A DNA stretch of 64,000 nt from Arthrobacter sp. HY1533 (GCF_027568515.1 NZ_JANKZF010000012.1:1-64000); one strand, 5' to 3'. Shown: positions 43,366-52,960, counted from the first letter of the stretch. Notes: generated by a model not told the origin, from the letters alone. A program made the numbers and translations.

Positions 43366-44751
43366 ATGAAGTACGCGAACTCGGTCCTGGACCTTATTGG
43401 CAACACCCCGCTGGTGAAACTGAACAAGGTCACCGAGGGGATTGCGGCGACCGTATTGGTGAAGCTGGAGTACCTGAACCCGGGAGGTTCGGCAAAGGAC
43501 CGCATTGCGGTGAAGATGCTGGATGAGGCAGCCCGGGAGGGCAAGATCAGGCCCGGCGGCACCGTGGTTGAGCCCACCAGCGGTAACACGGGCGTGGCCA
43601 TGGCCATGGTGGCCCAGCAGCGCGGCTACAACTGCGTGTTTGTGGTCCCGGACAAGGTGGGCGAGGACAAGCGGGCCGTGCTCCAGGCTTACGGCGCCGA
43701 GGTGGTGGTGACCCCCACAGCGGTCGCGGCCGACTCTCCGCAGTCCTATTACGGCGTCTCCGACCGCCTGGTCACCGAGATTCCCGGCGCGTACAAGCCG
43801 GACCAGTTCTCCAACCAAAACGGCCCGCTGAGCCACTACGAATCCACGGGCCCGGAGATCTGGCGCGACACCGAAGGCAAGGTCACGCACTTTGTGGCGG
43901 GCGTGGGCACCGGCGGAACCATCACCGGCACGGGTCGGTTCCTGCGGGAAGTGTCCGCCAACCGTTCCGCGGACGACGGCGGCGAGGTCCAGATCATCGG
44001 AGCTGACCCCGAGGGCTCGGTCTACTCCGGCGGCACGGGCCGGCCCTACCTCGTGGAGGGCGTGGGTGAGGACATTTGGCCAGCGTCCTACGACCCGAAG
44101 ATTCCGCACCAGGTCATCGCGGTCAGCGACAACGACTCCTTCGCCATGACCCGCCGCCTGGCCCGCGAAGAGGGCCTGCTGGTGGGCGGTTCCTCCGGCA
44201 TGGCGGTGGTTGCCGCGCTGGAAGCCGCCAAGGGGCTGGGACCGGATGCCGTCGTCGTCGTGCTGCTGCCGGACAGCGGACGCGGCTACTTGGCCAAGAT
44301 CTTTGACGACAAGTGGATGCAGTCGTACGGCTTCCTGAAGGTCACCGACGAACCCGCCGTCGGGGAGGTGCTGAAGGCCAAGACGGGCAAGCTGCCGGAG
44401 CTGGTGCACATCCACCCGAACGAGACCGTGCGCGATGTCATCAACCTCATGGCCGAATACGGCGTCTCCCAAATCCCCGTCCTGTCCGCCGAGCCGCCCG
44501 TGGTGATGGGCGAGGTCCTGGGCTCCGTGGACGAGCGCACCCTGACCGGCAAGCTGTTCCGGCACGAGGCCAAGCTGACCGACAAGATCACCGAACACAT
44601 GCAGCCGCGGCTGCCCATCATCGGCTCCCTGGAACCCATCTCCGCCGCGCGCACCAAGCTGCAGGACGTGGACGCCCTCATGGTGACGTTTGTGGGCGCG
44701 CCCGTTGGTGTGCTGACCCGCCACGATTTGCTCAACTACCTCAACGACTGA
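43366..44751 (+). CDS. cbs: cystathionine beta-synthase with CBS-pair domain
   Basis: 461 residues. A PLP fold-type II catalytic domain (K44 in GGSAKDRI; PTSGNTGVAMAM; GVGTGGTITGTGRFL) is followed by two CBS motifs (~residues 335-461). It condenses homocysteine and serine to cystathionine, or may use O-acetylserine. Length and domain order match eukaryotic-type CBS rather than cysteine synthase. TACCTT ends six nt before the ATG. It is followed by a gamma-family enzyme, giving reverse transsulfuration. The haem domain of animal CBS is absent. Confidence 0.92.
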   Translation: MKYANSVLDLIGNTPLVKLNKVTEGIAATVLVKLEYLNPGGSAKDRIAVKMLDEAAREGKIRPGGTVVEPTSGNTGVAMAMVAQQRGYNCVFVVPDKVGEDKRAVLQAYGAEVVVTPTAVAADSPQSYYGVSDRLVTEIPGAYKPDQFSNQNGPLSHYESTGPEIWRDTEGKVTHFVAGVGTGGTITGTGRFLREVSANRSADDGGEVQIIGADPEGSVYSGGTGRPYLVEGVGEDIWPASYDPKIPHQVIAVSDNDSFAMTRRLAREEGLLVGGSSGMAVVAALEAAKGLGPDAVVVVLLPDSGRGYLAKIFDDKWMQSYGFLKVTDEPAVGEVLKAKTGKLPELVHIHPNETVRDVINLMAEYGVSQIPVLSAEPPVVMGEVLGSVDERTLTGKLFRHEAKLTDKITEHMQPRLPIIGSLEPISAARTKLQDVDALMVTFVGAPVGVLTRHDLLNYLND

Positions 44752-44754
44752 CCG

Positions 44755-44805
44755 CCGGCGATCGAGCTTGCCGAGATCCTGTGTCTCGACAAGCCCGACC
44801 GCCGG
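44755..44805. repeat. REP-like palindrome between CBS and CGS genes
   Basis: Arms 44755-44776 and 44784-44805 (CCGGCG...ATCGAGCTTG on the left) pair with a few mismatches around a seven-base loop. The sequence is related to the 9915-10003 element through ATCGAGC(C/T)TG(C/T)CGA. It sits inside a putative operon, just before the AAAGGAG ribosome site, and may influence read-through. Confidence 0.7.
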
Positions 44806-44822
44806 AACCAAAGGAGACAACA

Positions 44823-45986
44823 ATGACCGAAGGCTTCAACACCCGCGCCGTCCACGCCGGGCAGACCCCCGATCCCACCACCGGCGCCGTCATCCCGCCG
44901 CTGTACCAAACCACCACGTTCGCCCAGGACGGGATCGGCAAGCTGCGCAACGGCTACGAGTACGGCCGCGGCACCAACCCCACCCGCGACGCCCTCCAGG
45001 CCCAGCTCGCCGCGCTTGAGGGCGGCGACTTCGCCTACAGCTTCTCCTCCGGCCTGGCCGCCGCGGACGCCCTGATCCGCGCCCTGCTGGTCCCGGGCGA
45101 CCACATCATCATGGGCAACGACGTCTACGGCGGCACCTACCGGCTCATCAACCGGGTCCTGTCCGTGTGGGGCATCAGCAACGCCGCCGTGGACATGAAC
45201 GACGCCGGTGCGCTGGCTGCCGCAGTTGCCGCCGGCGGCCCGGAAGGCAAGACGAAGATGGTGTGGGTGGAGACGCCGTCGAACCCGATGATGAAGATCA
45301 CCGACATTGCCGCGCTCGCCGAGGTGGCGCACGCCGCGGGCGCCCTGCTGGTGGTGGACAACACCTTCGCCTCCCCGTACCTGCAGAACCCGCTGGCCCT
45401 GGGCGCGGACGTGGTGGTGCACTCCACCACCAAGTACATTGGCGGGCACTCGGACGCCTCCGGCGGGGCCATCGTGCTCTCCGACCCCGAGGCCGCCGAG
45501 AAGATCGGCTTTGTGCAGTTCGCCGTGGGCGCGGTGTCCGCCCCCATGGAGGCATGGCTGACCACCCGCGGGCTCAAGACGCTGGGCGTCCGCATGGACC
45601 GGCACTGCTCCAACGCGCAGGCCGTGGCCGAATGGCTGCTGACCCGGCCCGAGGTGGAGCGCGTGCTCTACCCCGGCCTGCCCGACCACCCGGGCCACGA
45701 GCTGGCCGCGAAGCAGATGCGCGGCTTCGGCGGCATGATCTCGGTGCAGTTCAAGGGCGGCGAGGCTGCGGCGCGCAAGGTTGCCGAGGCCACGCATGTG
45801 TTCACGCTGGCGGAGTCGCTGGGCGGCATCGAGTCGCTCATGAACTACCCCTCGGAGATGACGCACGCCTCCGTCAAGGGCACCGAGCTGGCTGTGCCGG
45901 AGAACCTGATCCGCCTCTCGGTGGGCATCGAGGACATCGAGGACCTGATCGCCGACCTCGAGCAGGCCCTCAACACCCTGGCCTGA
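44823..45986 (+). CDS. metB: cystathionine gamma-synthase/lyase
   Basis: 387 residues. PLP fold-type I, with K204 in STTKYIGGHSD, YEYGRGTNPTRDAL near the N-terminus and LAESLGGIESLMNYP. The class includes gamma-synthase (MetB) and gamma-lyase, which cannot be told apart safely here. AAAGGAGACAACAATG gives the start. Following CBS, it would complete conversion of homocysteine to cysteine if it acts as a lyase. Co-transcription is likely, but the REP element intervenes. Confidence 0.9.
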   Translation: MTEGFNTRAVHAGQTPDPTTGAVIPPLYQTTTFAQDGIGKLRNGYEYGRGTNPTRDALQAQLAALEGGDFAYSFSSGLAAADALIRALLVPGDHIIMGNDVYGGTYRLINRVLSVWGISNAAVDMNDAGALAAAVAAGGPEGKTKMVWVETPSNPMMKITDIAALAEVAHAAGALLVVDNTFASPYLQNPLALGADVVVHSTTKYIGGHSDASGGAIVLSDPEAAEKIGFVQFAVGAVSAPMEAWLTTRGLKTLGVRMDRHCSNAQAVAEWLLTRPEVERVLYPGLPDHPGHELAAKQMRGFGGMISVQFKGGEAAARKVAEATHVFTLAESLGGIESLMNYPSEMTHASVKGTELAVPENLIRLSVGIEDIEDLIADLEQALNTLA

Positions 45987-46013
45987 CCCCGCCTCCCCGC
46001 CCGCACACGAAAA

Positions 46014-46105
46014 ACGCTCCCTCACTTTTAGGGGTGTTTTCACGGACGCTCCCTCAGCAAATTGCGGGAGCGTCCGTGAAAACACCCCATCTTCTGAGGG
46101 AGCGT
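46014..46105. repeat. nested palindromic array, family member B
   Basis: A 32-nt left arm (46014-46045, begins ACGCTCCCTCACTTTTAGGG), a central hairpin ACGCTCCC...GGGAGCGT (46046-46073) and a 32-nt inverted right arm (46074-46105). It has the same plan as the 41131-41269 array; the inner arm is GTGTTTTCACGG/CCGTGAAAACAC here and GTGTTTAACGAA/TTCGTTAAACAC there. It separates convergent genes. Confidence 0.85.
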
Positions 46106-46121
46106 TTGGGGGTGGTTGGGG

Positions 46122-49100
46122 CTAGCTGTGGCGGGGCCTGCGGCGGAGGGCCAGCAGGGCCGAACCCAGCAGCAGCACCAGCAGGCCCGCGGCGGGCAGG
46201 ATGCCCAGAGATGCACCCGTGTTGGCCAGGCCGTTGCCCTGGCCTGCTCCGGCCGGGGTGCTTGTCGGGGGAGTGCTCGACGGCGGCACCGTTGCGCTGG
46301 CTGTGGGTGACACGCTCGGCGAAGCGGTTGCCGTCGGAGTCGGCTTCGCCGCGGCCTCAACCACCACGGGCTCGGCCGGTGCAGAGGCGTTGCCCGCCAC
46401 GTCCGACGCACGGAAGCCCACCGTCAGGGCGCCGTCCCCGGCAGCAATCGGCGCGGTGTACGCATGCCAGGACGTCCCGCCGTCGGACGTGAACTCTACG
46501 GCGGCGATGCCCGAACCGGCGTCGGAGGCGCTGAGCGTGACGGCCCGGCCGGCAACGGCGGCGGCCACCACAGGCCGCACGGTGTCCACCTTGACCGGTC
46601 CCAGCGTCTTGGCCTCTTCCGCGAGGCCGCTGGCGGACACCGACCGGTACTGCACCGTGGTGACGCCCTCGGGCAGCACCACGGGCGCGGCGTAGGCGGA
46701 CCAGTCCGCGTCGCCGAAGCGGTACTCGGTCCGGCCCGCCCCGGCCCGGGCGGCATTCGGAGACGGCGCGGCGTCTGCCGTGAGGGTCAGGATCGGGGCC
46801 ACCGTGTACCAGCCGGAGGCGGGCACCGCTGCGATGCCCGCGGTGGTCACGGGGGCCACCTCCGCATCGGCGCAGCTGACGCGGGCGTTGGCCCAGTCGG
46901 CGCGGTCAAACCAGTTGACGTCACCCTCGGTGACCTTCAAGGTCAGCGTCTTGACGTCCTTGATGGGGACGTTGATGGACTTTGGCTCGCCGCCGGTGAA
47001 TTCGCCGCTGTTGTAGAGCTCGGTGCCGTCACCCAGGACCGTGAATGTCACGGACGGGGTCTTGCCGGCCTGGTCCATGGTGCCGTCAATGCCGGCCAGG
47101 GCCTGGAAGACGCTGCAGCGCCCGCCCACGTTGAACTCCAGCGTGGTGGGTGCCTGCACACCCAAACCGGTGGCGTACGTGACGCCGTTCAGGGTCAGGG
47201 GACGGCGCACACGGGAGGTGGCGTCGCCAATTTCGGTGTCGCGGGCCACCTGCCCGTACGCAGGGTCGGAGTTGTCGCTGAGGAACGGCAGGTGCGACAA
47301 CTGGGTCACTCCGTTGCCGGGTGCCGCCGGGGCAGGCTCGTCCCCGCCGCATGTGACCTGGGCGTCGGCCCAGTTGGCGCGGTCAAACCAGTTCACGCCG
47401 TTCGGGTCCACGTTCAGCGTCAGCAGCTGCACGCCCGTGACGTCCACGGAGATCTTCAACGGTGCCTGCGCCGTGGCGCCCGTGGAGGCCGTGAAGGCGC
47501 CCGAGGTGTAGATGTTGGTGCCGTCGCCAAGCACATTGAAAATCACGTTCGGCGTCTTGCCCGCAACGTCCATGGTGCCATCGATGCCGGCCGTTGCGGA
47601 GAAGTTGCTGCACTTCCCGCCCAGGTTGAACACGATCGTGGAGGGCGAATTCACGCCCAGTCCCTTCTCATACACCGTGCCGCCCAGGGTGATCTTGTTG
47701 CGCACCTTGGTCCCGTTGTCGCCAATGGCCGTGTTGCGCCCAATCGGCCCCAGTGAGGCATCCGACTCATTCGAGACGAACGGCAGCTCGGACAGCTGGG
47801 TCTTGCCATTGCCCGGGGGAGCCGGCAGCACGGGCTGGGCAGGGACGAAGTCGATGACCTCGTTGTAGCGCACGACGGCGTCGGCCGCCAGGGCGTTGAT
47901 GTCGCCCGTTGCGGTGGTTGCGTAGCCGCCGGCGGGCTCGTACGGGGCCGTGCCGTTGACGAACGCCGCGCCCATGGCGCCGAAGTCAGGCGCGGTGCCG
48001 GGTCCGCTGCCGCTCATCTTCTGCTCCAGTGAGGTGAAGTAGGCGCTCCAGCGTGCCTTGTAGTAGCCGCCCACCAGGCCGTTCCATTCACGGTTGGCGT
48101 AGTCGTTGAGGTCTGACATGCCGGGGGACCAGAGGCTGACGATGGAGCGCTGGTCGGCCTCCATCCCGTCCTTGTCCGCGGCGACGGTGGTGAAGTCGCG
48201 TGCCTGCTTGATCCAATTGCCCAGCAGCTGCTGGGAGTTGGTGCCGGCAACCTTGTCCATGAGGTCCATGGAATCCAGCCACAAGGTGGTGAGCTGGGCA
48301 AAGTCCGCCGCCTCACCGGCGTCGTACGCCTTTTTGATCTTGGGCAGCATGGTGCGCGACAGGTTGGAGAGGACCTGGCGTGAGACATCCATGAGGTCGT
48401 ACTTGTAGGTGTCGGTGGCCTTGACGGCGGGGCTGGCGGCCAGGAGCTTGGGCAGAGCCGAGGCAAAGGTGTCCATGTCGTAGCGCTGCGAGCCGGGGGA
48501 CCATGCCGCGGCGGTGTTGACGGTCAGGGACGGTGCGGCGCCGAACAGGCCGTCGGCAGCCTCGCTCCAACCGTCATCGGCGGGAAGGTCGTAGGCAGTT
48601 TGGCGCAAGACATCCCAGGCGGCTGTCGCGTTGGGATCGGCCACGCCGTAGCGGCGCTGGGCGAAGTCGCTGAACCAGGCGGTGAGGTCAGCGGGGGCGC
48701 TGCGCCAGGCCAGGCCGGCAAAGAAGTCAAAGGCCGCAGGGTTGTTGTCGCCGCCCTCGGGCATGATGGCCAGGCCCTTCATGGCGCTGCCGGGCTTGTT
48801 GAGCCATTCAAAGTAGCGGGTGTTCTGCACGGAGATCTGCGAGCCCATGGTGGTGTGCCCGCCAAAGTTCCAGATGGTGCCAAAGGCGTAGGGGATGCCT
48901 TTCCAGGTGGCGTCGCGGTTTTGGCCGTTGTACCTGTCCGAGATGCCGTCCACGATGAAGGTGGTGGCAGGGTTGGCCGCTGCGGCAACGGCCTGCGGCG
49001 GGTTGTTCTGCCAGCCCAAAAGGACCCAAATGGCGTCCTTGTGTGCGGTTTGCAGGGCCTTTTCCACGGCCACCGTTGCGGTGGAGACGTTGACGGGCCC

Positions 49101-50093
49101 CGGGGTGCCACCCTCGTGGAGCAGGTCCATCTTGTACATCGATGATGCGCCCAGTCGGGCGGCGGAGGAATCGTAGAACGCCTTGGCAACCTGGGGGAAC
49201 ACCACGTTGTTGGGGTCCAACCAGTCGGGGCGCTGGTAGCCGCCCACCCAATTGCCCTGCGGGACCACAGCGGCAGCGAGGTTCTTGGCCTTGAAGCCGG
49301 CCGGAACCGTGCCGAAGTAACCCGGCAGCACGGGCACCATGCCCAGCGAGCGGATGTAGTTGGCAATCTCCTTGCCCAGTGCGGCGCGCTGGTTGACCGT
49401 GTTCAGCGTGAGCGGGTGCGGGTCCGCCGACATGTTCTGCAGCAGCCACCACGGCTGGTGGGCGGCCTGCGGAATCCAGGCGAGGATCTCGGCCTCGCTG
49501 TAGCCGAACTGCTTCAGCACGTCCAGGTAGATGGCCTCGGCACCGACGGGCATGAAGACCTCGTTCAGGCCGTGCAGGGCAAAGGTGTCAACCATGTCCT
49601 TCCACTGCTCCAGGGTGCGGTAGGCGCCCGTGTATCCGTCCTCGACGTCGTTGTTGACAAAGCGGTGCGGCACATTGGCGGTGTTGACCAGGGGCGCCGT
49701 GTCCGGAAGCGTTGCAGGAAGGTCAAGCGAGCTGCTGTTCCAGGAGGTTGACTGGTGCAGCACCTGGCCCACATAGGCGTTGAAGCCGGCCAGAATGGTG
49801 GCGGGCGTTGACCCGGTGATGGACACGCGCCCGCCCTGGGCCGTGACCTTGTAGGAGTCCTGGCCGGCGCTCTTCGCCCCAATGGCCAAGTCAAATTTGC
49901 CGGCGTCCGAACCGACAAGGCGCGCCAGCACCGTTGCGGCGGCCTCGGCGCCGGGGCCCACCTGGGCCGCCAGCGGGGCCGGGGCCGCGGCTGAGGGGGA
50001 GATGGGACCGAGCATCGCAGCCGCAATGGCGAGGGCGGCCGTGGCAGCCCCGAGTCGCAGGCGGCCTTGCCGGCGGGCAGGTGGGATCTTCAT
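46122..50093 (-). CDS. secreted, wall-anchored GH89 alpha-N-acetylglucosaminidase
   Basis: 1323 residues from MKIPPARRQG, with AAGGAG upstream. Order: signal peptide (LGAATAALAIAAAMLGPISPSAAAP), GH89/NAGLU catalytic region ~60-750 (acid/base E327 in LLHEGG, nucleophile E446 in MPEGGDNN), two NPCBM-type carbohydrate modules, then Ig-like repeats. A Pro/Ser/Thr-rich stalk leads to the sorting signal LANTG (~1289-1293) with hydrophobic stretch and RRRPRHS tail. It removes terminal alpha-GlcNAc from glycans such as mucin or heparan. LAxTG suggests a class E-type sortase anchor. Enzyme class and residues are strong by family match. Confidence 0.9.
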   Translation of the reverse strand: MKIPPARRQGRLRLGAATAALAIAAAMLGPISPSAAAPAPLAAQVGPGAEAAATVLARLVGSDAGKFDLAIGAKSAGQDSYKVTAQGGRVSITGSTPATILAGFNAYVGQVLHQSTSWNSSSLDLPATLPDTAPLVNTANVPHRFVNNDVEDGYTGAYRTLEQWKDMVDTFALHGLNEVFMPVGAEAIYLDVLKQFGYSEAEILAWIPQAAHQPWWLLQNMSADPHPLTLNTVNQRAALGKEIANYIRSLGMVPVLPGYFGTVPAGFKAKNLAAAVVPQGNWVGGYQRPDWLDPNNVVFPQVAKAFYDSSAARLGASSMYKMDLLHEGGTPGPVNVSTATVAVEKALQTAHKDAIWVLLGWQNNPPQAVAAAANPATTFIVDGISDRYNGQNRDATWKGIPYAFGTIWNFGGHTTMGSQISVQNTRYFEWLNKPGSAMKGLAIMPEGGDNNPAAFDFFAGLAWRSAPADLTAWFSDFAQRRYGVADPNATAAWDVLRQTAYDLPADDGWSEAADGLFGAAPSLTVNTAAAWSPGSQRYDMDTFASALPKLLAASPAVKATDTYKYDLMDVSRQVLSNLSRTMLPKIKKAYDAGEAADFAQLTTLWLDSMDLMDKVAGTNSQQLLGNWIKQARDFTTVAADKDGMEADQRSIVSLWSPGMSDLNDYANREWNGLVGGYYKARWSAYFTSLEQKMSGSGPGTAPDFGAMGAAFVNGTAPYEPAGGYATTATGDINALAADAVVRYNEVIDFVPAQPVLPAPPGNGKTQLSELPFVSNESDASLGPIGRNTAIGDNGTKVRNKITLGGTVYEKGLGVNSPSTIVFNLGGKCSNFSATAGIDGTMDVAGKTPNVIFNVLGDGTNIYTSGAFTASTGATAQAPLKISVDVTGVQLLTLNVDPNGVNWFDRANWADAQVTCGGDEPAPAAPGNGVTQLSHLPFLSDNSDPAYGQVARDTEIGDATSRVRRPLTLNGVTYATGLGVQAPTTLEFNVGGRCSVFQALAGIDGTMDQAGKTPSVTFTVLGDGTELYNSGEFTGGEPKSINVPIKDVKTLTLKVTEGDVNWFDRADWANARVSCADAEVAPVTTAGIAAVPASGWYTVAPILTLTADAAPSPNAARAGAGRTEYRFGDADWSAYAAPVVLPEGVTTVQYRSVSASGLAEEAKTLGPVKVDTVRPVVAAAVAGRAVTLSASDAGSGIAAVEFTSDGGTSWHAYTAPIAAGDGALTVGFRASDVAGNASAPAEPVVVEAAAKPTPTATASPSVSPTASATVPPSSTPPTSTPAGAGQGNGLANTGASLGILPAAGLLVLLLGSALLALRRRPRHS

Positions 50094-50149
50094 GGTGGGG
50101 CTCCTTGGGCGGGCGCGGCAGCAGTGATCCGGGAGGGGCCCGGCGGCGG

Positions 50150-50161
50150 TTGTTATGGATA
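50150..50161 (-). promoter_or_regulatory. TATCCATAACAA motif upstream of GH89 gene
   Basis: On the minus strand this reads TATCCATAACAA, 57 bp before the GH89 start, inside a local TTATG-N5-CATAA palindrome. The same 12-mer occurs before the M66-like protease gene (15088-15099). Confidence 0.4.
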
Positions 50162-50232
50162 GCATAAATGCCAGGCCCGTTCCCGCGGCCATCATTACGT
50201 GAGCCATCCCACAGCTTTCGCCCGGGCTGGCA

Positions 50233-51048
50233 CTAGTCGGGAAGGGTGCCGTCCAGCCAGGCCATGTACCGACCCAGTGAGCGGACGCTGATGGCATGGG
50301 CATCGCTGTCGATGATGCCGAAGGCGCCGTAGATCCGGTCGAAGGCCAGCGGCGAGACCGTGTCCAGGATGCGCTCGATGGCCCGCTTGGGCAGTGGGAT
50401 GTTGTTGACGTAGCTGCGCATCGCGTTGACTGACTTCCGGTCGGCGCCGATGGCCAGGGTGTCGCCGGTCAGGAGGGCACCCCGGCCCGCGGCGCCCCGC
50501 GCCCAGTGGAGCACGCTGCTGCCGGCAAAATGGCCGCCGCACTGGACCATGGCCAACCCGTCCAGCAGCTCAAGGGTGCCGTGCCACAGCCGGATGGCGG
50601 GATCGGGACGTCGGATCCACTGCTGGTCGTCCTGGGAGACGTAAACGGGCGCGTTGCCAAAGGCGTGGCTCCATTGGATGGAGGAGCCCGTCAGGTGGGG
50701 GTGGCTTGCGGAAATCGCGGCGACCCCGCCGAGGGCGCGGACCGCTGCCACGCCGTCGCTGTCCAGGAATCCCGGCGGCTCCCACAGCAGGTTTCCCTTC
50801 GGGGTTTGCAGCAGGAGTCCCCGCTGGCCGATTCCGAGCTCCGGCATGGTGTCCACTGCGTGCAGTCCCGGTTCCAATTCAGTGACGACAACCCGCATGC
50901 CTGCTGCGGCCAGCTCGTCCCGCGTGGTCCAGTGCTGGCCGTCGGCCGGAACATATTGGCGCTCGTCGGAGCAAATCTCGCAGCGGGCAGGCGGGGCTGC
51001 GGTGTCGGGGTGTTCAATGGCGCACGTGGCGCAAGTCCAGACGGTCAT
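50233..51048 (-). CDS. metallo-beta-lactamase-fold protein with N-terminal zinc ribbon
   Basis: 271 residues from MTVWTC, with AAGGAAG upstream. Residues ~3-30 carry two CxxC pairs (CATC, CEIC), a rubredoxin-like or zinc-ribbon start. The rest is MBL fold, with HPHLTG, CGGHFAGSS and LLTGDT as metal-site strands. The first motif is HxH followed by T-G, not the standard HxHxDH. The reaction is unknown. It is downstream of the SoxR box and the 73-residue gene, so it is probably induced by redox-active compounds. Confidence 0.75.
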   Translation of the reverse strand: MTVWTCATCAIEHPDTAAPPARCEICSDERQYVPADGQHWTTRDELAAAGMRVVVTELEPGLHAVDTMPELGIGQRGLLLQTPKGNLLWEPPGFLDSDGVAAVRALGGVAAISASHPHLTGSSIQWSHAFGNAPVYVSQDDQQWIRRPDPAIRLWHGTLELLDGLAMVQCGGHFAGSSVLHWARGAAGRGALLTGDTLAIGADRKSVNAMRSYVNNIPLPKRAIERILDTVSPLAFDRIYGAFGIIDSDAHAISVRSLGRYMAWLDGTLPD

Positions 51049-51074
51049 GGCTTCCTTCGGGTTGCTGGGTTTGT

Positions 51075-51296
51075 TCAGCGCGGGCCGGCAAGGTGGCCGG
51101 CCCACAGCAGGGCTGTTGATTCGTGTGGCAGGGCGGGGTGCAGGGAATTGCGGAGGCGGAATTCCTTGCCCGATCTGCGATTCATGCCGAGGATCCGCAC
51201 CAGCGAGGGGCGCTCAGGCCGGGGTTGGGAGACGGCAGCGCCCGGGACGTTCGGCGCCCCGTGGCGGCTGCCCGAGGGCAGGGGCGTGGCGGTCAT
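51075..51296 (-). CDS. putative 73-residue protein in the SoxR-controlled unit
   Basis: Not recognised. The evidence for a gene is an AAGGAG ribosome site five nt before the ATG, position directly after the SoxR box, and 26 bp to the next gene in the same direction. It is basic, with Pro/Arg-rich middle and a HPALPHESTALLWAGHLAGPR ending. There is no span. Coding status is moderately likely. Confidence 0.45.
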   Translation of the reverse strand: MTATPLPSGSRHGAPNVPGAAVSQPRPERPSLVRILGMNRRSGKEFRLRNSLHPALPHESTALLWAGHLAGPR

Positions 51297-51343
51297 GATG
51301 GCTCCTTGGCGGTTGGGGAAAGGCGACAGGAAACAGCCAACTA

Positions 51344-51361
51344 GCTCAAGCTAACTTAAGG
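51344..51361. promoter_or_regulatory. SoxR box
   Basis: The minus strand reads CCTTAAGTTAGCTTGAGC, nearly the E. coli SoxR box CCTCAAGTTAACTTGAGG, preceded by TTGA (giving TTGACC as -35), as in Streptomyces SoxR promoters. It lies between soxR and the 73-residue/MBL unit. Confidence 0.8.
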
Positions 51362-51391
51362 TCAAGCAGTGTCTGTGCCACGATTCATGCC

Positions 51392-51898
51392 ATGGCCCGC
51401 ATCGCACCCAATGAACTGCTTCCCATCGGCGATCTCGCAAGGCGTGCGGGCATCAGCGTGCCCACGGTGCGCTACTACGAGGAGCGTGGCCTCATCCACT
51501 CGGAGCGCACGCCGGGCAACAAGCGCCTGTTTCCACGGCACACGCTGCGCCGGCTCGCCGTGGTGGCCGCGGGGCAGCGGGTGGGCCTGACGCTGGCGGA
51601 GATTACGGCCGCGCTCGCCGAACTTCCCGCCGACAGGGCGCCCACGCAGCGCGAATGGACGCACCTGTCCAGCGGATGGCAGGACATGGTTGCCAGGCGC
51701 ATCCGGCAACTGGAAATCCTGCAGACCTCGTTGGACAGCTGCATTGGGTGCGGCTGCCTCTCACTGGGCAAGTGCACGCTCTTCAATGACGGTGACGCCG
51801 CGGCGGCCGAGGGGGCGGGGTCGCGCTGGATGCGCAGGGCGGATGCCGCCGGAGGCCGGACTATCCAAGCGGAGGGGCCCACGGGCGAGCGGCAGTAA
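51392..51898 (+). CDS. soxR: SoxR redox-sensing regulator
   Basis: 168 residues. MerR-type helix-turn-helix (LARRAGISVPTVRYYEERGL) and the [2Fe-2S] motif C117-x2-C120-x-C122-x5-C128 identify SoxR, which activates its targets when its cluster is oxidised by redox-cycling compounds. Residues 129-168 are a short extra tail. It is divergent from the 73-residue gene and the MBL gene, with the SoxR box in between; no soxS is present, as usual outside enterics. Confidence 0.95.
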   Translation: MARIAPNELLPIGDLARRAGISVPTVRYYEERGLIHSERTPGNKRLFPRHTLRRLAVVAAGQRVGLTLAEITAALAELPADRAPTQREWTHLSSGWQDMVARRIRQLEILQTSLDSCIGCGCLSLGKCTLFNDGDAAAAEGAGSRWMRRADAAGGRTIQAEGPTGERQ

Positions 51899-52848
<950 letters not shown>

Positions 52849-52904
52849 TCCCGGCGCCTGCCTGGCCCGGGCCTGGCGACCCGCGGCCCTGACGGACAAG
52901 AAAA

Positions 52905-52960
52905 GCCCGCTGCCTCAGCTGTTGCACGCCCACAAGGCGATTCCAGCTGCGGCAGCGGGC
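52905..52960. terminator. bidirectional terminator hairpin
   Basis: GCCCGCTGCC (52905-52914) pairs with GGCAGCGGGC (52951-52960), and CAGCTG/CAGCTG pairs further in. It lies between the convergent rpf and amidohydrolase genes. Confidence 0.75.

Noticed and set aside
43264-44823. 519-residue open frame antisense to the CBS gene
   Set aside because: Shadow of the strongly supported cystathionine beta-synthase gene; composition typical of antisense frames.
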